Positions 1 through 7,722 of a DNA stretch of 64,000 bases are shown here, piece by piece. The notes below the pieces were generated by a model that was given only the letters and a program-made list of their open reading frames with translations, was not told the DNA's origin and did not search any database. The stretch's first letter is position 1. Each line of letters begins with the position of its first letter. Source of the stretch: JACCTI01 sp038237435 (lineage in GTDB: Bacteria; Verrucomicrobiota; Verrucomicrobiia; Chthoniobacterales; UBA10450); contig JBBRYT010000009.1 of assembly GCA_038237435.1 (NCBI GenBank), positions 1-64,000 on the forward strand. The letters run 5' to 3'. Position numbers and translations under genes: made by a program.

Positions 1-2
1 AT

Positions 3-665
3 CTCGGAATTCTGATGGATCAGCGCACGAATCAGTCTGGTCAGGAGATGGATGGTGTGCCGGTGCAGCAGGTGGTGAAAGATTCGCCGGCGGCCGAAGC
101 GCAAATCCAGCCGGGCGATGTGATTAAGAAATTCGACGGGCGCGATGTGCACAATTTTTCGCAGCTGCGCACTTTAGTCGCGCAGACGGAGGTGAACAAA
201 AAGATCGAATTGGAAATTTCTCGCAATGGCAAACCGATGAAAGTGACGACGGCGATCAAGGAACAACCGGCTGATTATCTGACTGCCGGCGCTAACCCAC
301 GCCAGCCACAGCCGCTGGTTCCGCAGCAGCAGCGGTCGCCGCAACAGCAAGCTCCGGATAGTCGTGACAGCGATGATCTCCAGGACCAGGCGCCACTCGC
401 CGGGGTCGAGGTTCAGGAATTGACGCCTGATCTGGCGCGCTCGCTCGATGTACCGAATAGCGTGCGCGGTGTCGTGGTGACGAACGTGAATGATCCTGCG
501 GGCGAATTGCGCAAAGGCGACGTGATCGAAGAAGTGAACCAGCAGCCGGTCAATTCCGTGGCGGAGTATCGCAAGGTGGTCGGCTCGCTTGATCCGGAAG
601 GCACGCATGTTCTTTCTGTTTGTCGAAAACGCACGCGCTCGTTCGTGGTTCTACGCGCGCGTTAG
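3..665 (+). CDS. HtrA/DegP-like serine protease, C-terminal PDZ part (5' end outside window)
   Basis: The frame is open to the left edge, so the gene starts outside the window and the protease domain is not visible. What is visible is two PDZ domains. The first holds 'VVKDSPAAEAQIQPGDVI' and the second 'LAGVEVQELTPDLARSL' followed by 'GELRKGDVIEEVNQQPV'. They are joined by a Q/P-rich linker of about 45 residues. This arrangement is typical of periplasmic DegP/DegQ proteases, where the PDZ domains bind unfolded substrates and control oligomerisation. Only the C-terminal 220 residues are available, so catalytic competence cannot be judged. A PDZ protein of another class is possible but less likely. 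The gene ends with TAG at 663-665. Confidence 0.75.
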   Translation, partial: LGILMDQRTNQSGQEMDGVPVQQVVKDSPAAEAQIQPGDVIKKFDGRDVHNFSQLRTLVAQTEVNKKIELEISRNGKPMKVTTAIKEQPADYLTAGANPRQPQPLVPQQQRSPQQQAPDSRDSDDLQDQAPLAGVEVQELTPDLARSLDVPNSVRGVVVTNVNDPAGELRKGDVIEEVNQQPVNSVAEYRKVVGSLDPEGTHVLSVCRKRTRSFVVLRAR

Positions 666-761
666 CTGCGGAAACACGCGCCGCCTCCGCGCGCCCCGAA
701 TCAAAATAGGGATGAATAACGGCGCCGCGCGCCGGGTCTAAATTCGAAACCATTACCATCT

Positions 762-2624
762 ATGAAACGAATATTATTTGCACTGGCGCTCGTCGGCCTC
801 CTTCTCCCCGCGGCTCCGCGCGCGGAAGCAGGCGTCGATGTCTCAATCGATTTCTTCTACAATAATCTCAACGACGGCGGCAATTGGGTCGACGTAGGCG
901 ATTACGGTTACTGCTGGCAGCCGAGCATTGCGGTCAGTAATTCGAAATGGCGTCCCTACTCCGATGGCTATTGGGCTTACACGGATGTCGGCTGGACCTG
1001 GGTTTCGTATGAAGACTTTGGCTGGGCCACCTATCACTACGGCCGTTGGGCGCGCATCCGCGGTCAGGGCTGGGTCTGGGTCCCAGGTCGTGAATGGGGA
1101 CCGGCGTGGGTTTCTTGGAGAACAGGTGGAGATCATGTCGGCTGGGCGCCGTTGCCTCCGCGTTATTCCGACCGTGGCGGCGAAGTGGTGTATGAAGGCC
1201 GGCCAATCAGCGGGCGGGTCGACATCGATTTCGACATCGGGCCGGAATACTACAATTTCGTCGATGTGCGCTACATCGGCGAGCCAGTGTTGCGCGACCG
1301 CATTTACGAGCCTTCGCAGAACATCAATTACATCAGCAACACGGTGAATGTGACCAACATTACGTACAACAACTCGACCGTTTACAACTACGGTCCGGAT
1401 TACAACACCATGAGCGCGTATTCAACGCGACCGATCCGGCGCATGCAGCTGGAGCGCCAGACTAACGTGGACTTTAACGCCGGCGCGCCGTCGGGTGGTT
1501 TTACCAGAGTGCAGGGCGATCAGCTCGTGGTGGCGGCACCGTTGCAGATCCAAAGAGCCACCGCGCAAGAGTTCGCTCCGAAAGTCGTGAAAACGAAGAT
1601 TGAGAAAGCGAACGTGGAAACCGGATGGATGGGTGTCTCTAATCCGACCGCGAAAGCAGAATTACAGCAGAAGATGAAGACCGAGAATCTAAAAGCGGTT
1701 CCACCTTCACGCCTGCAACCGATTCATCCCGAGGAGTTGAAGAAAGCTGCCGTTGTGCCCGGTGCACCGCCCGTGGGTGGTGCATCGCTCGCACCGTCCG
1801 GTCAAGCCGCAGTGGGTGCTTCCGCCGCGCCTTCACCCGGTGTCGGAAACGCCGCGGACCAGGGCAAGTTGACGCGTGAGCAGATGAAGCAACAGAACGC
1901 GGACGCGAGAAGAGCAGCGCAAGGACAGCAGGCTGAACAGATCAAGCAGGCGACTGACGCAAAGAAAGCCGAGCGCGATCAGCAGATGAAACAAACCCAG
2001 GACGCGGCTGTGGCACGCAAGGCGCAGATGCAACAGGATGCCGAAGCGAAAAGGGCCGCGCAGGGACAGCAGACCGAGCAGATTAAGCAGGCTGCTGAAA
2101 CAAAGAAGGCCGAGCGCGATCAGCAGATGAAACAAACCCAGGACGCGGCAGTGGCGCGCAAGGCGCAGATGCAACAGGATGCCGAAGCGAAAAGGGCCGC
2201 GCAAGGACAGCAGGCCGAGCAAATCAAGCAGTCGGCTGAAGCAAAAAAGGCCGAGCGCGATCAGCAGATGAAACAATCACGGGATGCGGCGGCTGCGCGC
2301 AACGCGCAGATGCAGCAAAACGCTGAGGCAAAAAGAGCCGCTCAATCGCAGCAGGCTGAGCAGATGAAACAGTCGCAGGAGGCGGCCTTAACGCGCCGGG
2401 CTCAAATGCAGCAGGAAGCTGAGGCGCGGAAAGCCGCCCAAGGTCAGCAGATGCAACAGCAGGCAGAAGCGAGACGCGCCGCGCGCGAGCAACAAGTGCA
2501 GAAACAGCAGGTACAGCAAGTGCCGCCGGAGCAGCAACAGGCTCAGCCTAACCAGGGCGGTGGCCAGAAGAAGGGCAAGAAAGCTCCGCCGCAGCCGGGC
2601 GAAACTCCGCAGCCGGATCAATAA
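762..2624 (+). CDS. Secreted DUF6600-type protein with long Q/A/K-rich repeat tail
   Basis: A 620-residue protein with a clear signal peptide (about residues 1-23, ending RAEAG). Residues about 45-135 are very rich in W/Y/G, with the pattern 'GWTWVSYEDFGWATYHYGRW' and 'WVPGREWGPAWVSW', which is the DUF6600 type found in envelope proteins of Verrucomicrobiota, Acidobacteria and Proteobacteria. From about residue 365 to 590 the protein is a low-complexity, charged, helical region built from tandem 47-residue units (AQGQQxEQIKQ...RDQQMKQ...ARxAQMQQ) and ending in a basic proline-rich tail. I expect an exported protein with a coiled-coil stalk. The function is unknown. It is followed by a strong hairpin terminator shared with the convergent asd gene. 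Confidence 0.8.
   Translation: MKRILFALALVGLLLPAAPRAEAGVDVSIDFFYNNLNDGGNWVDVGDYGYCWQPSIAVSNSKWRPYSDGYWAYTDVGWTWVSYEDFGWATYHYGRWARIRGQGWVWVPGREWGPAWVSWRTGGDHVGWAPLPPRYSDRGGEVVYEGRPISGRVDIDFDIGPEYYNFVDVRYIGEPVLRDRIYEPSQNINYISNTVNVTNITYNNSTVYNYGPDYNTMSAYSTRPIRRMQLERQTNVDFNAGAPSGGFTRVQGDQLVVAAPLQIQRATAQEFAPKVVKTKIEKANVETGWMGVSNPTAKAELQQKMKTENLKAVPPSRLQPIHPEELKKAAVVPGAPPVGGASLAPSGQAAVGASAAPSPGVGNAADQGKLTREQMKQQNADARRAAQGQQAEQIKQATDAKKAERDQQMKQTQDAAVARKAQMQQDAEAKRAAQGQQTEQIKQAAETKKAERDQQMKQTQDAAVARKAQMQQDAEAKRAAQGQQAEQIKQSAEAKKAERDQQMKQSRDAAAARNAQMQQNAEAKRAAQSQQAEQMKQSQEAALTRRAQMQQEAEARKAAQGQQMQQQAEARRAAREQQVQKQQVQQVPPEQQQAQPNQGGGQKKGKKAPPQPGETPQPDQ
1900..2350 (+). repeat. 141-bp in-frame tandem repeat (about 3 copies) in the DUF6600 gene
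   Basis: Units begin near 1909, 2050 and 2191, each 141 bp (47 codons). Copies 1-3 are nearly identical at the protein level, and a fourth copy from about 2332 is degenerate and shortened. The period is a multiple of three, so copy-number change keeps the frame. Confidence 0.85.
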
Positions 2625-2638
2625 CCCGCCTAACGAAT

Positions 2639-3679
2639 TTAGCGGCCCCGGAGCAATCCGGGGCCGTTTTGTTTTTTTGGGTAAAGCAACTCCGCGATCT
2701 GCACCGCGTTCAGCGCGGCGCCTTTGAGGAGCTGATCGCCCGAAACCCAGAACGCGAGCCCATTTTCCAACGCGCAGTCGAGTCGCACGCGGCCGACCTG
2801 ACAATTGTCTTTCCCCGCCGCATCGAGCGGCATCGGATAGCGATTGCGCTGCGGCTCGTCTAACAAGTCCAAGCCGGGCGCTTTCGCGAGAACTTCGCGC
2901 GCTTCATCGACGGACACGCGCCTTTCAAACTCCGCACTGACCGCAACGGAATGCGCGCGATAAACCGGGACACGAACGCAGGTGACGGAAGCGCGAAAGT
3001 TCGGAAGATGCATGATGCGCCGGCCTTCGCTTTGCATTTTCATTTCTTCTTTGGTGTAGCCGTCGGCCAGAAATGAATCGACGTGCGGTAGGACATTGAA
3101 GGCAATCGGATGCGGATAGACTTTTGCGATCGGTATCGCGTTTTCCTGTGAGGCCACGATCTGCCTCTTTAGTTCTTCGATGGCACGCGCTCCGGTGCCA
3201 GAAACAGCCTGGTAACTAGAAGCGAAAATTCGTGTCACACCGAATCCGAGATGTAACGGATATAGCGCCATCAAGGTCACGGCAGTGGTGCAATTGGGAT
3301 TGGCGATGACGCCGCGATGCGCCGCAACATCGCGGCCATTGATTTCCGGAATGACCAAGGGCACGTCGGGTTCCATGCGGAAAGTGGAGGAGTTGTCGAT
3401 AACGACTGCGCCAGCGTCGCGTGCAATGGGCACGAACTCGCGCGAAATGTTTCCGCCTGCGCTAAAAAACGCGATATCGATTCCGGCGAAGGAATCCTTC
3501 TTCAATTCTTCGACAGGTATTTTCTCGCCGCGAAATGAGAGAGTTTTGCCAGCAGAACGCGCCGACGCCAGCAGGCGCAATTTGCCCACCGGAAACGAGC
3601 GGCGATCGAGCACGTCGAGTAACTCCGCGCCGACCGCGCCGGTCGCGCCGACAATGGCGATCTGGTAGCTTTTTCCCAT
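2639..3679 (-). CDS. asd: Aspartate-semialdehyde dehydrogenase
   Basis: NADPH-dependent reduction of aspartyl phosphate to aspartate semialdehyde, the branch point to lysine/diaminopimelate, threonine and methionine. The start at 3679 gives 346 residues and an N-terminal Rossmann motif GATGAVG at residues 11-17. The frame is open 74 codons further upstream, but that extension runs over the divergent transpeptidase gene and does not look like this family. The catalytic cysteine is C130 in 'ANPNCTTAV', followed by 'SYQAVSGTGARAIEEL' and the 'PVYRAHS' histidine segment. The last residues are encoded by the terminator palindrome, a tail beyond the usual family end. It is transcribed divergently from the transpeptidase at 3706 with only 26 bp between the starts, so promoters must overlap coding DNA. 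Confidence 0.95.
   Translation of the reverse strand: MGKSYQIAIVGATGAVGAELLDVLDRRSFPVGKLRLLASARSAGKTLSFRGEKIPVEELKKDSFAGIDIAFFSAGGNISREFVPIARDAGAVVIDNSSTFRMEPDVPLVIPEINGRDVAAHRGVIANPNCTTAVTLMALYPLHLGFGVTRIFASSYQAVSGTGARAIEELKRQIVASQENAIPIAKVYPHPIAFNVLPHVDSFLADGYTKEEMKMQSEGRRIMHLPNFRASVTCVRVPVYRAHSVAVSAEFERRVSVDEAREVLAKAPGLDLLDEPQRNRYPMPLDAAGKDNCQVGRVRLDCALENGLAFWVSGDQLLKGAALNAVQIAELLYPKKQNGPGLLRGR
2643..2678. terminator. Rho-independent terminator between convergent genes
   Basis: A perfect 9-bp GC-rich stem (2643-2651 with 2658-2666), a 6-base loop and then TTTTGTTTTTTT on the + strand. It terminates the DUF6600 gene. The convergent asd reading frame runs through the stem and encodes its last residues (GPGLLRGR), so the palindrome overlaps coding sequence. 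Confidence 0.85.
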
Positions 3680-3705
3680 GAGCGGCTGCACTCTATGTCC
3701 GCTCC

Positions 3706-4230
3706 ATGGCGAAGAAAAGCATCCGCGTTTCGATTTCCAAACAGCAACTTTGCCTGAAAGACGGCCGCGCCACGGCCCGCACATTTCCCATTTCCAGTTC
3801 GCGTTTCGGAGTTGGCTCGAAAGAAGGGAGCTGCCAGACGCCTTCGGGAAAATTTTGTATCTCGGAGAAAATCGGCGCCGGTTTGCCGTATGACATCGCA
3901 TTCAAGAGCCGCCAACCGCGCCGTGCCACGAAAGAAATGTTACGCGCGCAAGACCTGATCATGTCGCGCATTCTATGGCTTGAGGGTTTGGAGCGTAGCA
4001 ACGCCAACACCCACGACCGCTATATATATATACACGGCACGAATCACGAAGAGACGATCGGCCGGCCCGACAGCCACGGTTGCATTCGAATGAAGAACGC
4101 GGATGTGGCCGAGCTATTCGAAATGGTCGAAGTCGGGACGCCTGTCGTCATTATTCCCACGAAGCGAAAAGTGCGGGCGCGGAAAAAGGCGAGAAAAGCA
4201 TTGCGCAGACGAAGCTCCTTGCCTAAATGA
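3706..4230 (+). CDS. L,D-transpeptidase (YkuD domain), no signal peptide
   Basis: A 174-residue protein with the YkuD catalytic signature 'HGTNHEETIGRPDSHGCIRM' (H110, nucleophile C126). Family members cross-link peptidoglycan stems or attach lipoproteins through a Cys-dependent L,D-transpeptidation. No signal peptide or membrane segment is visible, which is odd for an enzyme acting on periplasmic murein. An upstream start would run into asd, so the lack seems real. The C-terminal 25 residues are strongly basic (KRKVRARKKARKALRRR). It is one of three YkuD proteins in the window and the only one without an export signal. A TA-repeat tract at about 4021-4031 lies within the codons for YIYI. Confidence 0.85.
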   Translation: MAKKSIRVSISKQQLCLKDGRATARTFPISSSRFGVGSKEGSCQTPSGKFCISEKIGAGLPYDIAFKSRQPRRATKEMLRAQDLIMSRILWLEGLERSNANTHDRYIYIHGTNHEETIGRPDSHGCIRMKNADVAELFEMVEVGTPVVIIPTKRKVRARKKARKALRRRSSLPK

Positions 4231-4267
4231 CGGCAGCAACTTGCTCGGAAAGGGGGCGAAACTATAG

Positions 4268-4390
4268 ATGAAATTTTTGAAAGCGATTATGATTGTGGCC
4301 ATTGCGGCCGGTGCGTTGAGCCTGGGGGCGTGCGCACAGCACAAAGAAGCCGCTAGCACGACGGCCAGCAGCAGCACCTACTCTAAGTAG
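4268..4390 (+). CDS. Small (40-residue) lipoprotein
   Basis: A short reading frame, ATG at 4268, TAG at 4388-4390. The protein is a signal sequence (MKFLKAIMIVAIAAGALSLG) with a good lipobox LGAC (C22), leaving a mature peptide of only about 19 residues (AQHKEAASTTASSSTYSK after the Cys). A purine-rich ribosome site (AAAGGGGG at about 4248-4255) precedes the start, and a hairpin terminator follows at 4430. It is probably an entericidin- or Lpp-like small envelope peptide, but no specific function can be assigned. The proper RBS, lipobox and terminator support it as real. Confidence 0.65.
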   Translation: MKFLKAIMIVAIAAGALSLGACAQHKEAASTTASSSTYSK

Positions 4391-4429
4391 TCTCAACCCT
4401 AGTTGTCCGTTTCCGGATAGCTTCAATTT

Positions 4430-4466
4430 AAAAGGTCAGGCCGTGATGCGGTCTGGCCTTTTCTAT
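4430..4466 (+). terminator. Rho-independent terminator after the small lipoprotein gene
   Basis: A 13-bp stem with two G-U pairs (4430-4442 with 4450-4462), a 7-base loop, with the 3' arm ending in TTTT and followed by CTATTAT. It separates the small lipoprotein from the hut operon that starts at 4540. Confidence 0.75.
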
Positions 4467-4539
4467 TATCCCTCGTCGTCTGGCATTGGTTAGACGAAAA
4501 CCTGTTTAACGAAATGCGCTCCCTCACTAAGATGCCCCG

Positions 4540-6051
4540 ATGGAACTGAGCGGACACCCGTTATCCCTAAACGCGATTTCCGCGGTAGCGATCGATCGCG
4601 AACCGGTCAGTCTCGCCAAGTCGACGCATGCGGGCATTGCCGCCTCGCGTGAAGTGATCGAAAAGATCACCGATTCTGACGCGATCGTTTACGGCGTGAA
4701 CACCGGGTTCGGAAAGCTCTCCGAGGTTCACATTCCACGCGAAGATTTGCGGCAATTGCAATTGAACCTTGTGCGCAGCCACGCCTGCGGTATCGGTCGG
4801 CCTTTGAGCGAACCGGAAGTGCGTGCCATGGCCTTATTGCGCGCCAATGTCCTCGCGCTCGGCTTCAGCGGTATCCGCCTGGAAGTGATCGAGCTGCTGG
4901 TGCAGATGCTGAATCGCGGTGTGCATCCGGTGGTTCCCGAGAAGGGGTCGGTCGGGGCCAGCGGCGATCTCGCTCCGCTGGCCCACCTTTCGTTAGGCCT
5001 GATCGGCGAGGGCGAATGCTTTTACGAGGGCGCACGCGTCGAAAGCAAAGTGGCGCTGCAGCGCGCCGGTCTTTCGCCGGTGCGATTGGAAGCAAAAGAA
5101 GGGCTAGCGCTACTTAATGGCACGCAGGCGATGCATGCCGTCGGTGGTCTCGCCTTGCTGCGCGCGAAACGTCTTTCACGCGTAGCCGATGTTATCGGCG
5201 CGATGACGCTAGAGGCGTTAAAGGGAACGCCGACCGCGTTTGATCTGCGCATTCAAAACGCGCGACCACACGCCGGACAAATTGCTGTAGCGACACATCT
5301 CTGCGCTTTGCTCGATTGCAGCGAGATCAGAGAGTCGCATAAGACAGGCGATCCGCGCGTCCAAGACGCCTATAGTTTGCGTTGCATTCCGCAGGTACAC
5401 GGCGCGGTGCGTGGCGCAATCGCGCATTGCGAAGAGGTTTTCGCTATCGAATCAGGGTCTGCCACTGATAACCCCTTAGTCTTCGCGAAGGAAAAGGAAG
5501 TTCTCTCGGGCGGAAATTTTCACGGCGCACCGCTCGCACTCGCGCTCGATTACGCCGCGATCGCGCTGACCGATTTGATGAGTATCAGCGAACGCCGGAC
5601 CGATCGTCTGGTGAATCCGGATTTGAACGAAGGACTCCCGCCCTTTCTCGCACCCCATGCCGGTACGCATTCCGGCTTCATGATTCTCCACGTCGCATCC
5701 GTCGCGCTCTTGAATCACGCGAAGATTCTCGCGCATCCGGCCAGCATTGATAATTTGCCGACCTCGGGTGGAAAAGAAGATCATGTCTCGATGGGGATGA
5801 CGTCGGCCTTGAAATTGCGCGAGATCGCGGACGACGCAGAGCATTTGCTGGCGATCGAGTTACTCGCTGCCGCCGAAGGTTTGGAATTTCGCCACCCGCT
5901 CAAAGCCGGCACCGGTGTGGAAAGCGCTTACGAAAAAGTGCGGACGATTTCCCCGGCGGTGGAAGAAGACCGCTCGCTCTCGCGCGATATCGAAGAAATC
6001 GCGGCTGCCATTCGTGCGGGTGACTTCGATAGCGCACACGAAAAAATATGA
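4540..6051 (+). CDS. hutH: Histidine ammonia-lyase
   Basis: First step of histidine degradation: L-histidine to trans-urocanate plus ammonia. At 503 residues it has the usual length. The MIO electrophile is formed from the A140-S141-G142 triad in 'GSVGASGDLAPLAHLSLG', and the catalytic tyrosine is in 'YGVNTGFGKL' (Y51). It is the first gene of a + strand run hutH-hutU-ftcD-hutG-hutI. Its stop overlaps the start of hutU in an ATGA junction, implying translational coupling. The conserved S-L-G after the MIO loop is written with TCG TTA GGC, a copy of the dispersed motif described separately (4990-4997). Confidence 0.97.
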   Translation: MELSGHPLSLNAISAVAIDREPVSLAKSTHAGIAASREVIEKITDSDAIVYGVNTGFGKLSEVHIPREDLRQLQLNLVRSHACGIGRPLSEPEVRAMALLRANVLALGFSGIRLEVIELLVQMLNRGVHPVVPEKGSVGASGDLAPLAHLSLGLIGEGECFYEGARVESKVALQRAGLSPVRLEAKEGLALLNGTQAMHAVGGLALLRAKRLSRVADVIGAMTLEALKGTPTAFDLRIQNARPHAGQIAVATHLCALLDCSEIRESHKTGDPRVQDAYSLRCIPQVHGAVRGAIAHCEEVFAIESGSATDNPLVFAKEKEVLSGGNFHGAPLALALDYAAIALTDLMSISERRTDRLVNPDLNEGLPPFLAPHAGTHSGFMILHVASVALLNHAKILAHPASIDNLPTSGGKEDHVSMGMTSALKLREIADDAEHLLAIELLAAAEGLEFRHPLKAGTGVESAYEKVRTISPAVEEDRSLSRDIEEIAAAIRAGDFDSAHEKI

Positions 6052-7715
6052 GCGGGAGACGATTGATCCGCGCTCCCCGCGGCGCACAGATAACCTGCCA
6101 GGGTTGGCATCAGGAAGCGGCGCTGCGCATGCTGATGAACAACCTCGATCCCGAGGTCGCCGAGGACCCCGACAGGTTGATTGTTTACGGCGGGACGGGT
6201 CGCGCGGCGCGTAGTTGGGAAGCATTCGACGCCATCGTCCATTCGCTCCGCGCGCTCAGGAACGATGAGACGTTGCTGGTGCAATCCGGAAAACCGGTCG
6301 GGAAATTTCGCACGCACGATGAAGCGCCGCGCGTTCTGATCGCAAACTCGAATCTCGTCGGACAATGGTCGAACTACGCTGAGTTCAACAAACTCGAACG
6401 ACTGGGGCTGACGATGTATGGCCAGATGACCGCCGGTTCGTGGATTTACATCGGCAGCCAGGGAATTGTGCAGGGTACGTTCGAAACTTTCAGCGCCGCC
6501 GCTAAAAAACATTTCGGCGGTTCGCTCGAAGGAAAATTTGTTGTCAGCGGTGGATTGGGCGGAATGGGCGGGGCACAACCCCTCGCCGCGACGATGGCGG
6601 GTGCAGTTTTCCTTGGCATCGATGTCGATCCAGCGCGCATCGAGAAACGCCTAACGAGTGGTTATTGCGACAAGATCGTGCATTCGCTCGATGACGCGAT
6701 GAGTGTAATCGACGCCGCGCGCCAAAAGCGTGAAGCGATCTCGGTTGGTTTGGTCGGCAATTGCGCTGATGTGCTTCCGGAAATGGCGCGGCGCGGAATC
6801 GTGCCCGATGTTTTAACGGATCAGACGAGTGCGCACGATGCTCTCAATGGTTACGTGCCGCACGGGATGAGTCTCGAAGAAGCTTCGCAGTTGCGCGCGC
6901 TGAAACCTGACGAATACATCGCATGCTCGATGCGATCGATGGCCGTGCATGTGGAAGCTATGCTCGATCTTCAAAAAAAGGGCGCGATCACTTTCGATTA
7001 CGGAAACAACATTCGGACCCAGGCGAAAAAAGCCGGAGTCGAAAATGCCTTTGAGATTCCCGGTTTCGTTCCTGAATACATCCGACCGCTTTTTTGCGAA
7101 GGGAAAGGACCTTTTCGCTGGGTGGCGCTGAGCGGCGAGCCGGATGACATCGCACGCACCGATCGGCTCGCGCTCGAAATGTTTCCCGACAACGAGATTC
7201 TCGCGCGCTGGATGGAGCTGGCGCAAAAGCGCATTCAATTTCAGGGATTGCCGGCGCGCATTTGCTGGCTCGGCTACGGCGAGCGTGCGGAGTTCGGCGT
7301 AGCCATAAACGAACTCGTTAGGCGCGGCGAATTAAAAGCGCCCATCGTGATTGGCCGTGATCATCTCGACACCGGCTCGGTGGCGTCGCCCTACCGTGAA
7401 ACAGAAGGAATGCTCGACGGCAGCGATGCCATTGCCGATTGGGCCTTGCTCAATGCGCTCGTCAACACCGCGGCCGGCGCGTCATGGATCTCAATTCATA
7501 ATGGTGGCGGCGTCGGTATCGGCTACTCGCAACATGCGGGAATGGTGGTGGTCGCGGATGGCACCGATAATTCCAAGCGCCGGCTGGAGCGTGTCCTAAC
7601 GAGTGATCCGGGGATGGGTGTCTTGCGTCACGCGGATGCCGGTTATTCTCGAGCCATCAAATTTGCTCGCGCAAACGACATAGATATCCCAACGGAAACG
7701 AAAGCACGCGACTGA
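6048..7715 (+). CDS. hutU: Urocanate hydratase
   Basis: Converts urocanate to 4-imidazolone-5-propionate using tightly bound NAD+. At 555 residues it matches bacterial urocanases. Recognisable segments are 'GGLGGMGGAQPLAATMAG' (NAD-binding glycine loop), 'TDQTSAHD', 'WVALSGEPDDI', 'DHLDTGSVASPYRETE' and 'GGGVGIGYSQHAGMV'. The ATG at 6048 overlaps the hutH stop by four bases. It carries three copies of the CCTAACGA motif, two of which (6650, 7595) are read as Leu-Thr-Ser and one (7315) as Leu-Val-Arg. Confidence 0.97.
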   Translation: MSGRRLIRAPRGAQITCQGWHQEAALRMLMNNLDPEVAEDPDRLIVYGGTGRAARSWEAFDAIVHSLRALRNDETLLVQSGKPVGKFRTHDEAPRVLIANSNLVGQWSNYAEFNKLERLGLTMYGQMTAGSWIYIGSQGIVQGTFETFSAAAKKHFGGSLEGKFVVSGGLGGMGGAQPLAATMAGAVFLGIDVDPARIEKRLTSGYCDKIVHSLDDAMSVIDAARQKREAISVGLVGNCADVLPEMARRGIVPDVLTDQTSAHDALNGYVPHGMSLEEASQLRALKPDEYIACSMRSMAVHVEAMLDLQKKGAITFDYGNNIRTQAKKAGVENAFEIPGFVPEYIRPLFCEGKGPFRWVALSGEPDDIARTDRLALEMFPDNEILARWMELAQKRIQFQGLPARICWLGYGERAEFGVAINELVRRGELKAPIVIGRDHLDTGSVASPYRETEGMLDGSDAIADWALLNALVNTAAGASWISIHNGGGVGIGYSQHAGMVVVADGTDNSKRRLERVLTSDPGMGVLRHADAGYSRAIKFARANDIDIPTETKARD

Positions 7716-7722
7716 TTCGATT

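Noticed and set aside
843..1347. Long antisense and out-of-frame reading frames across many genes (for example at 843-1347, 22092-22973, 44696-45373)
   Set aside because: They lie opposite or within genes with clear family signatures and have arginine-rich, low-information products typical of shadow frames in GC-rich DNA.
1900..2350. Regular repeats as a CRISPR array
   Set aside because: The 141-bp units are coding, in frame and contiguous, without unique spacers; no cas genes.
4021..4031. TATATATATA tract as a promoter
   Set aside because: It lies in the coding region of the first transpeptidase, encoding YIYI, with no gene start downstream.
4477..4496. Small inverted repeat CGTCT-N10-AGACG upstream of hutH as a regulator site
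   Set aside because: Arms of 5 bp are common by chance and no repressor gene is adjacent.
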